Positions 16,732 through 25,493 are shown, counted from the first letter of the stretch. The stretch is DNA of 64,000 nt from Pseudomonas sp. MYb60 (GCF_002979555.1 NZ_PCOZ01000008.1:186001-250000); one strand, 5' to 3'. Program-made: numbers and translations. The notes: a model not told the origin generated them from the letters alone.

Positions 16732-17820
16732 ATGACCCGTTTATTGCGCATCACCCTGCTGGGCCTGCTGATCGTCGCAGGCCTGCTCGCCGCCCTGATC
16801 TACAGCCTGACCTGGCGCCCCGCCGCCAAAGAGATCCTGCCCGTGCGCTGTGTCGCGCCCCGTGCGCCCACGCTGCTACCGGGGCAGGCGCTCAAGGTCA
16901 TGACCTGGAACGTGCAATACCTGGCCGGCAAGAACTACGTGTTCTGGTACGACACCACCGATGGCAGCGGCCCGGACAAGCGCCCCACCGTGGAAGACAT
17001 GGCCGCCAGCCTCGACGAAGTGGCGCGGGTGATCCGCGACGAACAACCCGACATCCTGCTGCTGCAGGAACTCGACGAAAACGCCAAGCCGTCCCACTAC
17101 CAGGATCAGTTCGCGCTGTTGCAGGAGCGCGTTGCCGACCTTTACCCGTGCAGCGTCCAGACCTTCGACTGGAAAGCCGACTTCGTGCCCGACCTGCACA
17201 TCTTCGGCAGCGTCGGGCGCAAGCTGGTGACCCTCAGTCGCTACCAGATCGAGCACGCCGAGCGCCTGCAACTGCCGGTGCCGCCCGCCAATATCCTCAG
17301 CCGCCAGTTCCAGCCCAAGCCGGCGTTGCTCTTGACCTACCTGCCGCTGAGCGACGGCGGCCAACTGGCGGTGCTCAACACCCGCCTGGACGGCGACGGC
17401 CCCGGACGCGGCGCCGTGCAAGAACAGATCAAGACCACCGCGCGGTTGCTGGATAAATTCGAGGGCCGTGGTACGCCCTGGTTGATCGGCGGTGATTTCA
17501 ACCTGCTGCCCCTCGGCCAATACCTGCGCCTGGAGGCGGGCAAGCGCGGGCAGTATTCGCCGGACAGCGAGCTGCACCTGCTGTGGGACAAGTACCCGAT
17601 GATCCCGAGCAACAGCCAGTCCAGCGGCATCGACCGTGAAAAATGGCTGACCCACTTCCCCAATGCCCCCCGCGCGGATGGCCCGGACCGCACCCTCGAC
17701 TACCTGTTCTACAGTCCGCGCATCAAGCGCGTGGACGCCAGGGTTCGCCAGGACGATACCTTGCGCATCTCCAACCATTTGCCGGTGACTGCGCGCTTCC
17801 TTTTGCCCGCCGCGCAGTAG
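16732..17820 (+). CDS. Membrane-anchored endonuclease/exonuclease/phosphatase family protein
   Basis: 362 residues. One N-terminal membrane helix (about 5-25) is followed by an EEP (DNase I-like) domain. The metal and catalytic sites are visible: TWNVQYL, LLQELDEN (Glu ligand), GGDFNLLP (Asp/Asn), RTLDYLFY and the final SNHLPVTA with the catalytic His. The family includes nucleases, phosphodiesterases and sphingomyelinases; with an exported domain, a lipid or extracellular nucleic acid target is plausible, but this is inference. Confidence 0.87.
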   Translation: MTRLLRITLLGLLIVAGLLAALIYSLTWRPAAKEILPVRCVAPRAPTLLPGQALKVMTWNVQYLAGKNYVFWYDTTDGSGPDKRPTVEDMAASLDEVARVIRDEQPDILLLQELDENAKPSHYQDQFALLQERVADLYPCSVQTFDWKADFVPDLHIFGSVGRKLVTLSRYQIEHAERLQLPVPPANILSRQFQPKPALLLTYLPLSDGGQLAVLNTRLDGDGPGRGAVQEQIKTTARLLDKFEGRGTPWLIGGDFNLLPLGQYLRLEAGKRGQYSPDSELHLLWDKYPMIPSNSQSSGIDREKWLTHFPNAPRADGPDRTLDYLFYSPRIKRVDARVRQDDTLRISNHLPVTARFLLPAAQ

Positions 17821-17826
17821 CTGAAA

Positions 17827-17849
17827 ATTGTCCCCGCAAAGGGGACAAT
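17827..17849. terminator. Hairpin after the EEP gene
   Basis: Perfect 9-base stem ATTGTCCCC / GGGGACAAT with loop GCAAA, seven bases after the stop codon. It lacks a T-run, so it is at best a weak terminator or an mRNA-stabilising hairpin. Confidence 0.45.
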
Positions 17850-17978
17850 GAATCTCAATCCAGCCTAATTGTCGCTCACTCGATTAGGCCGTAAATTCAC
17901 TCCCAAGCCAGCACGCAGACAGCCAGAGGCGCTGAAGCGGCCACCCCCATTCCACTACTTAATGTGAGCCCGAACGAC

Positions 17979-18998
17979 ATGAACACTTTCAAAAAAGCAC
18001 TGACCACTACCCTCCTCGCCCTGTCCATCGGCAGCGCCTACGCCGCTGACAACGCCGTGCCCGAGCATCAGACTCAAGCGTTTCTCAACGCCTTGGCCGC
18101 CGGCGGTGGTCGTCCACTGGAGCAACTGAGCCCCAAGGACGCCCGTGCAGTGCTGACCGGTGCGCAGAACTCGGTGAAAGTGGACATGTCCGGTATTGAA
18201 GTCAGCGACAAGACCATCAAGGTCGACGGCCAGAACCTCAAGCTGACCATCGTGCGCCCCGCCAACGTCAAGGGTGAGCTGCCGGTGTTCATGTACTTCC
18301 ACGGCGGCGGCTGGGTACTGGGCGACTATCCGACCCACGCCCGTCTGATCCGTGACCTGGTGGTAGGCTCCGGCGCCGTCGCGGTGTACGTGGATTACAC
18401 CCCCTCGCCAGAAGCGCACTACCCGACCGCGATCAACCAGGCCTACGCCGCCACCCGCTGGGTGGCTGAACATGGCAAGGACATCAACGTCGACAGCACC
18501 CGTCTGGCGGTAGCCGGCAACAGCGTCGGCGGCAACATGGCGGCAGTGGTGGCGCTGAAAGCCAAGGAACAGAACACACCGAAACTGCGCTTCCAGTTGC
18601 TGCTGTGGCCAGTGACCGATGCTAACTTCGACACCCCGTCCTACAAGCAATATGCCGAAGGCCACTTCCTCACCAAGAACATGATGAATTGGTTCTGGGA
18701 CAGCTACACCACCGACGCCAAGCAACGCGCCGAGATCTACGCGTCGCCACTGCGGGCCACGAATGCCCAACTGACCGGCCTGCCACCGGCCCTGGTACAA
18801 ACCGCTGGCCTGGACGTACTGCGCGATGAAGGCGAGGCCTACGCCCGCAAGCTGGATGCCGCCGGTGTGGAAGTCACGACCGTGCGCTACAACGGGATGA
18901 TCCATGACTACGGCTTGCTCAACCCACTGAGCAATATTCCTGAAGTCAAAGCAGCCATGCGCCAGGCGGCGGGTGAATTGAAGGCTCACCTGAACTGA
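17979..18998 (+). CDS. Secreted HSL-family (GDXG) esterase/lipase
   Basis: 339 residues from the ATG at 17979. A clear signal peptide (1-22, ends SAYA) precedes a hormone-sensitive-lipase-type alpha/beta hydrolase. The oxyanion loop HGGGW is at 108-112. The nucleophile motif reads GNSVG with S182, in place of the usual GDSAG. Catalytic D279 is in GLDVLRDEG and H309 in MIHDYG. It should hydrolyse short-chain or acetylated esters in the periplasm or outside. A GTG at 17964 is an alternative start, but the ATG opens the signal peptide. A strong terminator follows immediately. Confidence 0.88.
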   Translation: MNTFKKALTTTLLALSIGSAYAADNAVPEHQTQAFLNALAAGGGRPLEQLSPKDARAVLTGAQNSVKVDMSGIEVSDKTIKVDGQNLKLTIVRPANVKGELPVFMYFHGGGWVLGDYPTHARLIRDLVVGSGAVAVYVDYTPSPEAHYPTAINQAYAATRWVAEHGKDINVDSTRLAVAGNSVGGNMAAVVALKAKEQNTPKLRFQLLLWPVTDANFDTPSYKQYAEGHFLTKNMMNWFWDSYTTDAKQRAEIYASPLRATNAQLTGLPPALVQTAGLDVLRDEGEAYARKLDAAGVEVTTVRYNGMIHDYGLLNPLSNIPEVKAAMRQAAGELKAHLN

Positions 18999-19010
18999 TG
19001 GCCTACTTGA

Positions 19011-19038
19011 AAATCCCGCGTTGATCGCGGGATTTTTT
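19011..19038 (+). terminator. Rho-independent terminator of the esterase gene
   Basis: AAATCCCGCG / CGCGGGATTT stem with loop TTGAT, ending in six T residues (19033-19038). It is a textbook intrinsic terminator. The homology of the following type VI adaptor remnant begins just three bases downstream. Confidence 0.9.
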
Positions 19039-19040
19039 AG

Positions 19041-19982
19041 ATCGTTAGCGAAGATGGCGATACGACGCGCAACGGTCTTCGGGTTACCGGAACACCAGGG
19101 ATGCAGGATGGCTATGCGGTACCCAAAGTCTATGAGGCCATGACCGGTTTACTGGTCTCGCGCTCGGATCGGGTCGATCAATACCTGCGCCCATTCGCCA
19201 CCAATGAGGAAGAGGACAACCAGAACAAGCGCACCGACATGGGCAAGTTATGGGCGTTTTACTGGAAACACTCCCCGTTGTTTCGCAAAGCCTACGAAGC
19301 AGAAAAACGTGCCGAAGGATTCAAAGCCCCCAATGGCCCCGGCACCATGTCCAGCGCCTACTGGCACGCCCAACTCCCCGAACTCTGGCAAACCCTCAGC
19401 AATCGCGGCCCCGGCCGTTTCGAACCCACACCTTGGCTACCCGTGCGCTGGGCCGAACATCAGGTCAAGGAATTCGACGCCGCGCCCATGCTCGGTTACC
19501 TGCACCGCCCGATAAAAGTGTCGATGAACGACGAAAGCGGCAAAATCCTCAAGCCCGCCCTCCAGGTCAAAGCGCTGCAAGGCGCCTGGCTCAAAGCCAT
19601 GAACACTTTGCCCGAAGGCGCCGCCCCAGTGCGAGTGTTCTACGACAGCACCGACAACATCGACGGCCTGATCGCCCTCAACAACGCCCTGCACGGCCTG
19701 AACACCGACGGCACCGGCATCGAACTGGGCAACGTCGAAGAAGGCTACGACCTGGGCCGTCGCCTGGGCAATACCGGCGTCAGCAGCGCACTGGTCGCCA
19801 TCAACCTCGCCAGCATGGCCAGCTACCTCGACGGCGGCACCAGCGCCGTGGTCTACAACGGCAGCGATGGCAGCACCACCGTACAAATGGTCCGCCCACC
19901 GGACGAAGCCACCAAAGCCCAAAACGCCAAAACCCGCTGGGCCGATCCCTTCCTCTTTGGTGCGCCGGGAGTCACGCAATGA
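19041..19982 (+). pseudogene. 5'-truncated type VI lipase adaptor (Tla3/DUF2875)
   Basis: The frame is open from 19041; the first ATG is 19101 (293 residues). The protein matches my recollection of the C-terminal half of Tla3/DUF2875, the adaptor that helps load Tle3-type lipase effectors on the type VI spike: LLVSRSDRVDQYLRPF, NQNKRTDMGKLWAFYW, PGTMSSAYWHAQLPE, EFDAAPMLGYLHRPIKVS, LGNTGVSSALVAINLA. Family-like sequence continues upstream of the ATG (IVSEDGDTTRNGLRVTGTPG) right up to the esterase terminator, and the N-terminal half with its membrane anchor is absent. The stop overlaps the start of a PAAR remnant (ATGA). Probably non-functional; no lipase effector, VgrG or immunity gene is in the window. 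Confidence 0.72.
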
Positions 19983-20065
19983 AACAACCCATTTGTTTAG
20001 GCGACGCCACCAGCAGTGGCGGCAAAACCGTCGCCGTACTCGGTGACAAAGCCACTTGTCCGTAG
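19979..20065 (+). pseudogene. PAAR-domain remnant, internally shrunken and truncated
   Basis: 28 codons. KQPICLGDATSSGGK at the start and TVAVLGDKATCP before the stop are the first and a later strand of the PAAR fold, which caps the type VI secretion spike. In intact proteins they are separated by roughly a dozen residues and followed by about 40 more. Both pieces are in frame here but directly fused, and a stop follows the first Cys-Pro. Translationally coupled to the Tla3-like remnant by ATGA overlap, as adaptor and PAAR genes often are. Confidence 0.65.
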
Positions 20066-20222
20066 CATGTGGGTGTCTAGAGATGAATCAGATCCGAAGC
20101 ATCAGCCACAACCGGTCGGATAAGTCTTTTACCTTATGGGGTACAAGGACGGTGAGGCGCCTGTAGAGATAGCTCTGCCCCAGAGAATGAGCCTACTGCG
20201 GTTCTAAACCTTCTGGTAATTA

Positions 20223-20246
20223 CCCCAGCCGCCGAAAAGGCTGGGG
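20223..20246. terminator. Hairpin downstream of hrpB
   Basis: CCCCAGCC / GGCTGGGG stem with an 8-base loop, 13 bases beyond the hrpB stop on the minus strand. No long T-run follows. The rest of the 20066-20259 gap has no recognisable gene; its base composition is AT-richer than the flanks on the left. Confidence 0.5.
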
Positions 20247-20259
20247 ATTACTTGCACAC

Positions 20260-22782
20260 TCATGGCTTTCTGGGCTTGGCTCTAGCTGTCGCTTCTGCGA
20301 TCAAAGGATTGTCGGGCCAAAAATGCTTTGGATACCTACCTTTGAGGTCTTTCTTGACCTCCACATAGGTACTGCGCCAGAAGTTGGCAAGATCTTGGGT
20401 GACCTGTACAGGCCTCCGAGCCGGCGACAACAAATGCAGTGTCAGGGGCTGCTTCCCCTGAGCAATCCGAGGCGTTTCGGTCAGCCCGAACAACTCCTGT
20501 AGTCGCACAGCAAGGATTGGCGGGTACTCTGAATAGTCGATGCGGATGTTCGAACCAGAAGGCACCTGAATCGTCTGCGGTGCTTGAACCTCTAACGCCT
20601 GTGGAAGCGGCCAAGGCAGGAGATTTCTGACTATCGAAGACAGATCCAACTGGCTGAAATGACTGAGCCTGGTGACTTTGCCCAAGTATGGTGTCAGCCA
20701 CTCTTCCAGTGTGTCCAAGAGATTGGGATCACTGAGATCAGGCCATTTGCTAGCGGACTGGCCACTCTGGATATCCAACTGACGGAGCAGATCGACCCGT
20801 GCTTGCCACTGCCGCAACTCAGGGTTCCAAGGCAGGAGTTCGATGCCCTTGCGCCTCACCAGGTTGACCAAGGCGAGCGAACGGGCTTGATCATCAAGAC
20901 CTGGCAAAGGCGCTGTGGACAACACCAACTGCCCCACCTTCAGCTGCCGCTCAGCCTTAAGCACCCCCTCCTTCTCATCCCATTCAACCTCATCGACTGA
21001 CCTTACATGGTCGTACAGCACATCATCGAAGAGGGCCTGATCCAGGTCACTCGCCAGGTAAATTCGCTCCTCACGCTGACCTTGCCGGCTCCCCAGATCT
21101 GCCACTACCAGCCACTCATGCTTGGTGAGGGCATCGGGCTCTGAGAACACAGCAGCCCGCCCGTTGGAGAGACGGTATTCAGATGCACTCGCACGCCTCT
21201 GGCGACCGATTCGATCAGGGTAGGCAAATGCCAGTAGGCAACCTACCCATCGTGGATGATCAGGCTCGTTGACGGTACTGGAGGCCCTTGCGCGCAGCAG
21301 GGATCGATACTGCCGGGCAGACTGCTTGACTCGCTGAAAAGAGCTACCACCTCGGCGTGAATGGTGCTCTCCTGACAATGCACTCAGCCTGGTGTGAAGG
21401 TCGGCACCTGCTCCACGCAGGATGTCCTTTTCACCCAGCAGCGCGGCGATATTGCAAGCCAAGTCATCAAGCCCCATCGCGTTACCTTTGATGAGAAGGT
21501 GAGCGATCCGTGGATGCGCTGGAAGCGCGCTCATCGCCGCTCCGTGCGGTGTGAGCTGCCCAGCAGCATCAAGTGCGTCTAGGCGCTTCAGCAGGTCTCT
21601 GGCTTGTGCGAAGGGAGCTGAGGGAGGGTGGTCGAGCCAGGTCATCTCCTCTGGTGTCATTCCCCACCGGGCCAACTGGAGTGCCAAAGCTGCAAGATCT
21701 GCCTGCAGGATTTCAGGGGTGCTGTAGCCGGCCATTTGCTCGTGCTGCGACTCAGACCAAAGGCGATAGCAGACACCTGGCTCCAATCGACCTGCTCGCC
21801 CCGCTCGCTGAGTAGCGCTGGCCTTCGAGATACGCTGTGTGTCGAGCCGAGTCATCCCGCTGCGAGGATCAAACTTCGGCACTCGCTCGAGCCCACTGTC
21901 CACCACCACCCTGACGCCTTCGATGGTCAAGCTGGTCTCGGCGATGTTCGTGGCCAGTACGATCTTCCGGGAGCCTTTGGGTGCCGGGTCTATCGCGGCT
22001 CGCTGTGCATTCAGGTCGAGGTCGCCGTACAGCGGGCATACGATCACCTCTGGACGACTGCTCAACTGCTCCTTGAGCACCTCAGCTACCCGCCGAATCT
22101 CTGCCTGCCCTGGGAGGAAAACCAGAACGCTTCCCGGCTGTTCGTTTATGGCGGCCAAGCAGGTGTCCGTGACTCGCGAATCGATTCGCTCGCCCGGCTG
22201 AAATGGGCTACCCCAAACTGTTGAGACCGGATACATCCGCCCTTCACTTGTGATCACCGGTGCGTCATTCAGCAGTTTTGAAAGCCGAGCGCCCTCCAAA
22301 GTTGCAGACATCAGCAGCAACTTAAGTGGCGGCTCATCACGCAGTAGCTCACGAGCACTGACGCACAGGGCCAATGCAAGATCAGAGTCCAGATTTCGCA
22401 GGTGGTACTCATCGAAGATGACCACGCCCACACCGTCTAAAGCAGGATCATCCTGAAGGCGACGAGCCAGAATACCTTCAGTGACCACTTCAATCTGGGT
22501 GCGCGGGCCTACCTTGCTTTCAAGTCGGATGCGGTAGCCCACGGTTTCGCCGACCTTTTCCCCCAGCTCGCTGGCCAGGCGTTCAGCCGCTGCGCGCGCG
22601 GCGAGACGGCGCGGTTCGAGCATCAGGATGGTTTGCCCGGCCAGCCACGGCTCGTTCAACAACGCCAAGGGCACGCGGGTGGTTTTACCGGCACCGGGGG
22701 GGGCTTCCAGCACGGCCTCATGGCGCGTCGCCAAGGCGTCACGCAGGGCGGGTAAAACATCATCGATGGGCAACGAATTCAT
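20260..22782 (-). CDS. hrpB: ATP-dependent helicase HrpB
   Basis: 840 residues, full length for the DEAH-type HrpB family. Walker A GAGKT (30-34), EPRRLAARA (56-64), motif II DEYH (124-127; commonly DEFH), MSATL, a second RecA domain with ATNIAETSLTIEGV and QRAGRAGR, and a C-terminal HrpB domain. In place of the usual HERSL after motif II this protein has HLRNL. Its exact role is unclear; HrpB-type helicases are linked to RNA processing. Composition is striking: the first ~75 codons (22782 down to about 22550) are very GC-rich like the rest of the window, while the remainder is clearly AT-richer (see findings). Confidence 0.92.
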   Translation of the reverse strand: MNSLPIDDVLPALRDALATRHEAVLEAPPGAGKTTRVPLALLNEPWLAGQTILMLEPRRLAARAAAERLASELGEKVGETVGYRIRLESKVGPRTQIEVVTEGILARRLQDDPALDGVGVVIFDEYHLRNLDSDLALALCVSARELLRDEPPLKLLLMSATLEGARLSKLLNDAPVITSEGRMYPVSTVWGSPFQPGERIDSRVTDTCLAAINEQPGSVLVFLPGQAEIRRVAEVLKEQLSSRPEVIVCPLYGDLDLNAQRAAIDPAPKGSRKIVLATNIAETSLTIEGVRVVVDSGLERVPKFDPRSGMTRLDTQRISKASATQRAGRAGRLEPGVCYRLWSESQHEQMAGYSTPEILQADLAALALQLARWGMTPEEMTWLDHPPSAPFAQARDLLKRLDALDAAGQLTPHGAAMSALPAHPRIAHLLIKGNAMGLDDLACNIAALLGEKDILRGAGADLHTRLSALSGEHHSRRGGSSFQRVKQSARQYRSLLRARASSTVNEPDHPRWVGCLLAFAYPDRIGRQRRASASEYRLSNGRAAVFSEPDALTKHEWLVVADLGSRQGQREERIYLASDLDQALFDDVLYDHVRSVDEVEWDEKEGVLKAERQLKVGQLVLSTAPLPGLDDQARSLALVNLVRRKGIELLPWNPELRQWQARVDLLRQLDIQSGQSASKWPDLSDPNLLDTLEEWLTPYLGKVTRLSHFSQLDLSSIVRNLLPWPLPQALEVQAPQTIQVPSGSNIRIDYSEYPPILAVRLQELFGLTETPRIAQGKQPLTLHLLSPARRPVQVTQDLANFWRSTYVEVKKDLKGRYPKHFWPDNPLIAEATARAKPRKP

Positions 22783-22878
22783 ACTGGCTCCAAAGCAGAG
22801 CGGCGAGTATAACGGCGAACGGCTGAGTGCCGACGCTGGTCATAGAAACAACGCTGAGCCGGGCTGTGAACATTATTC

Positions 22879-22910
22879 AATGTGGGAGGAGGCTTGCCCC
22901 TTCCCACATT
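22879..22910. repeat. REP palindrome upstream of a lipoprotein gene
   Basis: AATGTGGGAGGAGGCTTGCCCCTTCCCACATT: a single imperfect palindrome of the Pseudomonas TGTGGGAGGGGGC-type REP family, located between the divergent hrpB and lipoprotein genes. Confidence 0.75.
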
Positions 22911-22974
22911 GGTTCAGTGTCGCCTGGTAGATCTGGCTTATAGTCACCCCAAATATGTTCAGGAGATTCCCCCC

Positions 22975-23394
22975 ATGCGTATCGCTTCCCGTGTCATCGG
23001 CGGTGTCCTCGCCGTCACCCTGCTGAGCCAATTGACCGCCTGCGGTTCGATCTTCTACCCGGACCGCCGTGGCCAGATCGACGGCAAGATCGACCCGACC
23101 ATCGCCGTGCTCGATGCCATCGGCCTGCTGTTCTATGTCATTCCCGGCCTGATCGCCTTCGGGGTGGACTTCGCCACCGGTGCCATCTACTTCGAGCCGG
23201 GCAAGACTGCCCAGGTCGCGCCAGAAAAACTCCAGCAAGCCATCGGCGCCGACGGCAAGGTCGACAATGCCAAACTGCAATCGATCATCGAGAAAGAGAC
23301 CGGCCGCACCTTGCCGCTGGACGACCCACGCATGATCCAGTTCAAGGGCAGCGTGCAACAATTGGCGTCCTTGGGCCTGCAACCCGCTGCTTAA
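22975..23394 (+). CDS. Small lipoprotein of unknown function
   Basis: 139 residues from the ATG at 22975, the first that begins a lipoprotein signal (lipobox LTAC, C23). The mature part starts GSIFYPDRRGQIDG, then a hydrophobic stretch (about 50-70, IGLLFYVIPGLIAFGVDFATGAIY), and ends in a charged helical region. In-frame starts upstream fall in the REP element and were rejected. The name sometimes given to relatives (polyribonucleotide nucleotidyltransferase) is not supported by anything visible. It ends 15 bases before fieF and is probably in its operon. Confidence 0.75.
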   Translation: MRIASRVIGGVLAVTLLSQLTACGSIFYPDRRGQIDGKIDPTIAVLDAIGLLFYVIPGLIAFGVDFATGAIYFEPGKTAQVAPEKLQQAIGADGKVDNAKLQSIIEKETGRTLPLDDPRMIQFKGSVQQLASLGLQPAA

Positions 23395-23409
23395 GGATTT
23401 GAGCCGCTT

Positions 23410-24303
23410 ATGACCAGCAGTCCCGAACATGCCAGGCTCCTGCGCCTGGCCACGCGCGCGTCAGTGGGCGTGGCCTGTGCGCTGATCGTCACCAAGGCCA
23501 TCGCCTGGTGGTTCAGCGGTTCGGTGAGCATGCTTGCCGGGTTGACCGATTCCTTGCTCGACGGCGTCACGTCGTTGCTCAACTTGCTCGCGGTGCACTA
23601 CGCCCTGCGTCCGGCCGATGACGATCACCGTTACGGCCATGGCAAGGCGGAATCCCTGGCGGGCATGGCCCAGGCATTGTTTATCGGGGGCAGTGCGGTG
23701 TTGATCGCGTACCAGGCTTACGAACGGCTTCAGCATCCTGAACCGGTAGGCGCGCCATGGTTGAGCGTCGGCGTGATCATCTTTTCCCTGGCACTGACCG
23801 TCGCGTTGCTGGTGCTGCAACACCGGGTGATCCGCGAGACCGGCTCCAACGCCGTGCGCGCCGACTCACTGCACTACCGCTCGGACCTGATGCTCAATGG
23901 CAGCATTCTGGTCGCGCTCGTCGTGGCGGGGTTTGGCTTTCATCAGGTGGACGCATGGTTCGGCCTGGGCATCGCGGCCTACATCCTGTGGAGCGCGGTC
24001 CAGATCGCCCGGGAAAGCTTTGCGGTACTGATGGATGAAGAGCTGCCGCCAGACGTCAGCCAGCACATGCTGGAACTGGCTCGAAGCGTGCCGGGGGTGT
24101 TGGGCGCGCACGATTTGCGCACGCGCATTTCCGGCAGCCACTGGTTTGTGCAACTGCACCTGGAGTTGCCGGGAGAGTTGACCTTATCGGTGGCCCACGG
24201 CATCAGCGATCAAGCCGCCGATGCCATCCATAAAGCCTACCCGCGTGCCGAAGTGCTGGTGCACGCCGACCCGCGGGAAGTGGTCACGGGCAACAAGGCC
24301 TAG
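23410..24303 (+). CDS. fieF: Cation diffusion facilitator, FieF/YiiP type
   Basis: 297-residue inner-membrane metal/proton antiporter exporting Zn2+, Fe2+ or Cd2+. Six membrane helices and a cytoplasmic C-terminal domain. The metal residues line up with E. coli FieF at a constant offset of two: site A D47, D51, H155 and D159; site B D70, H73 and H77 (DHRYGHGKAE). The C-terminal dimer domain ends with conserved His (VLVHADP). Its stop codon overlaps that of the convergent DUF6515 gene. Confidence 0.92.
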   Translation: MTSSPEHARLLRLATRASVGVACALIVTKAIAWWFSGSVSMLAGLTDSLLDGVTSLLNLLAVHYALRPADDDHRYGHGKAESLAGMAQALFIGGSAVLIAYQAYERLQHPEPVGAPWLSVGVIIFSLALTVALLVLQHRVIRETGSNAVRADSLHYRSDLMLNGSILVALVVAGFGFHQVDAWFGLGIAAYILWSAVQIARESFAVLMDEELPPDVSQHMLELARSVPGVLGAHDLRTRISGSHWFVQLHLELPGELTLSVAHGISDQAADAIHKAYPRAEVLVHADPREVVTGNKA

Positions 24304-25349
24304 TACTGCACCTGATACCCGCGACTGCTCAAGCAGTTGCCCTGGGCCTGGCGGTAGGTTTGCACCACCGCCGGGGCCGGTGCGTAGGTGACTTGCTGCG
24401 GGTCGAAGCCGCTTTGCTGAACCGCCCAGCGATAACAGTCATAGCCGTCCTGCTGCACCTGGGCCGGTGACTGGCCGTTGGCGGGATAGGCCACCACGTC
24501 ATAGCCGTTGCCCTGCGGCGCGGGTTGCGGCGCAGGCACGGCGGCTGGCGGTTGCACGACCACGTACTGCTGGGAACTGCTTTCGTAGGTGTAATAAGAG
24601 CCCGCCGCGAGGAAGAACAGCGCGCTGCCGATCCACACTTCACGCGCGTAGTCCGGCAGGTAATGCACACGAATGCCGTAAGGCGGCCTGACCACCACAT
24701 AGCGCGGACCCTGCGGGCGATACCAATAACCGCCGGAATAGAAGTAATCCTGGCCACGGTAGGGCACGCGGTAATTGCGGTCGGGGAAACGGTCGATCAC
24801 ATAACCTGGGCGATGCTGCGGGCCAGGACCCCAGCCGTTGCCATGGCCGTCGGGGCGACCGGGCCAGCGGTTGTCGCCAGGACGGTTGGTGTTGAAGCCC
24901 CCGCCGTTGTTGCCGGGCCGAGACCCGCCGTCCCAATGCGGGTTGCCGTCGTTACGGCGCGGGATGTCACGGTAGTTGCCCTGGCGCGGTTCCTGGGTCT
25001 GGCGCACGGTATCGGGGCGGCCCTGGATCGGCAGGTTGTTCGACGGCTGCAGCGGCTGCACCGGTCGGTTTTGCTCATTGCCCAGCGGCCGGCCTTGCCA
25101 CTGGCCGTTCTGGCCGCTGCGCTGCTCGAAGTGCTGGTTCTGCTGGCGAGGCTGATTGTTGTCCGGCCGCGGCGCATTATTCTGCTGGCGCGGCGCCTCA
25201 TTGCCCGGCTGGCGCCCGCCGCCCTGCCCCCGCTCATGCTGACCACCGCCTTCAGGGCGCGGCGCGTTATCACGCTCGTCGGCCACTGCCTGGGCGCCAA
25301 CGGTGACCATCAGCAAACCTACACCTGCCAAACGCCAGATGCGCTTCAT
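24300..25349 (-). CDS. DUF6515 family secreted protein
   Basis: 349 residues from the ATG at 25349, which follows a GAGGAA ribosome site; an ATG four codons upstream (25361) is less well placed. Signal peptide 1-23, then a long low-complexity region (about 25-165) rich in Asn, Gln, Arg, Pro and Gly, then a domain with GQDYFYSGGYWYRP and RPPYGIRVHYLP, one hydrophobic segment and a Tyr/Gln-rich stretch. The C-terminus carries the GYDCYRWAVQQSGFDPQ motif typical of these proteins. Envelope-located, function unknown. Confidence 0.8.
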   Translation of the reverse strand: MKRIWRLAGVGLLMVTVGAQAVADERDNAPRPEGGGQHERGQGGGRQPGNEAPRQQNNAPRPDNNQPRQQNQHFEQRSGQNGQWQGRPLGNEQNRPVQPLQPSNNLPIQGRPDTVRQTQEPRQGNYRDIPRRNDGNPHWDGGSRPGNNGGGFNTNRPGDNRWPGRPDGHGNGWGPGPQHRPGYVIDRFPDRNYRVPYRGQDYFYSGGYWYRPQGPRYVVVRPPYGIRVHYLPDYAREVWIGSALFFLAAGSYYTYESSSQQYVVVQPPAAVPAPQPAPQGNGYDVVAYPANGQSPAQVQQDGYDCYRWAVQQSGFDPQQVTYAPAPAVVQTYRQAQGNCLSSRGYQVQY

Positions 25350-25460
25350 GCTATTCCTCACTGCGGATTAGGGCTTATCAATGAGACTGGAAAAGCCTCG
25401 CCCGGTTCTGAGACAGGTTATCAGTCACGAGAACAATTTTTGCAGCAGAAAAACGCAGGC

Positions 25461-25493
25461 AAAAGAAAAGGGGTGACCCGTCGGCCACCCCTT
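25461..25493 (-). terminator. Minus-strand intrinsic terminator with no recognised gene upstream
   Basis: Stem AAGGGGTG (25468-25475) / CACCCCTT (25486-25493). On the minus strand it ends in TTTTCTTTT (complement of 25461-25469). The orientation shows that a transcript should arrive from the right (25.5-25.73 kb, minus strand), where no gene was recognised. Confidence 0.7.

Noticed and set aside
19101..19982. The 293-residue product as a complete new protein
   Set aside because: Family-like sequence continues upstream of the ATG and the stretch matches only the C-terminal half of longer Tla3/DUF2875 proteins, so it is treated as truncated.
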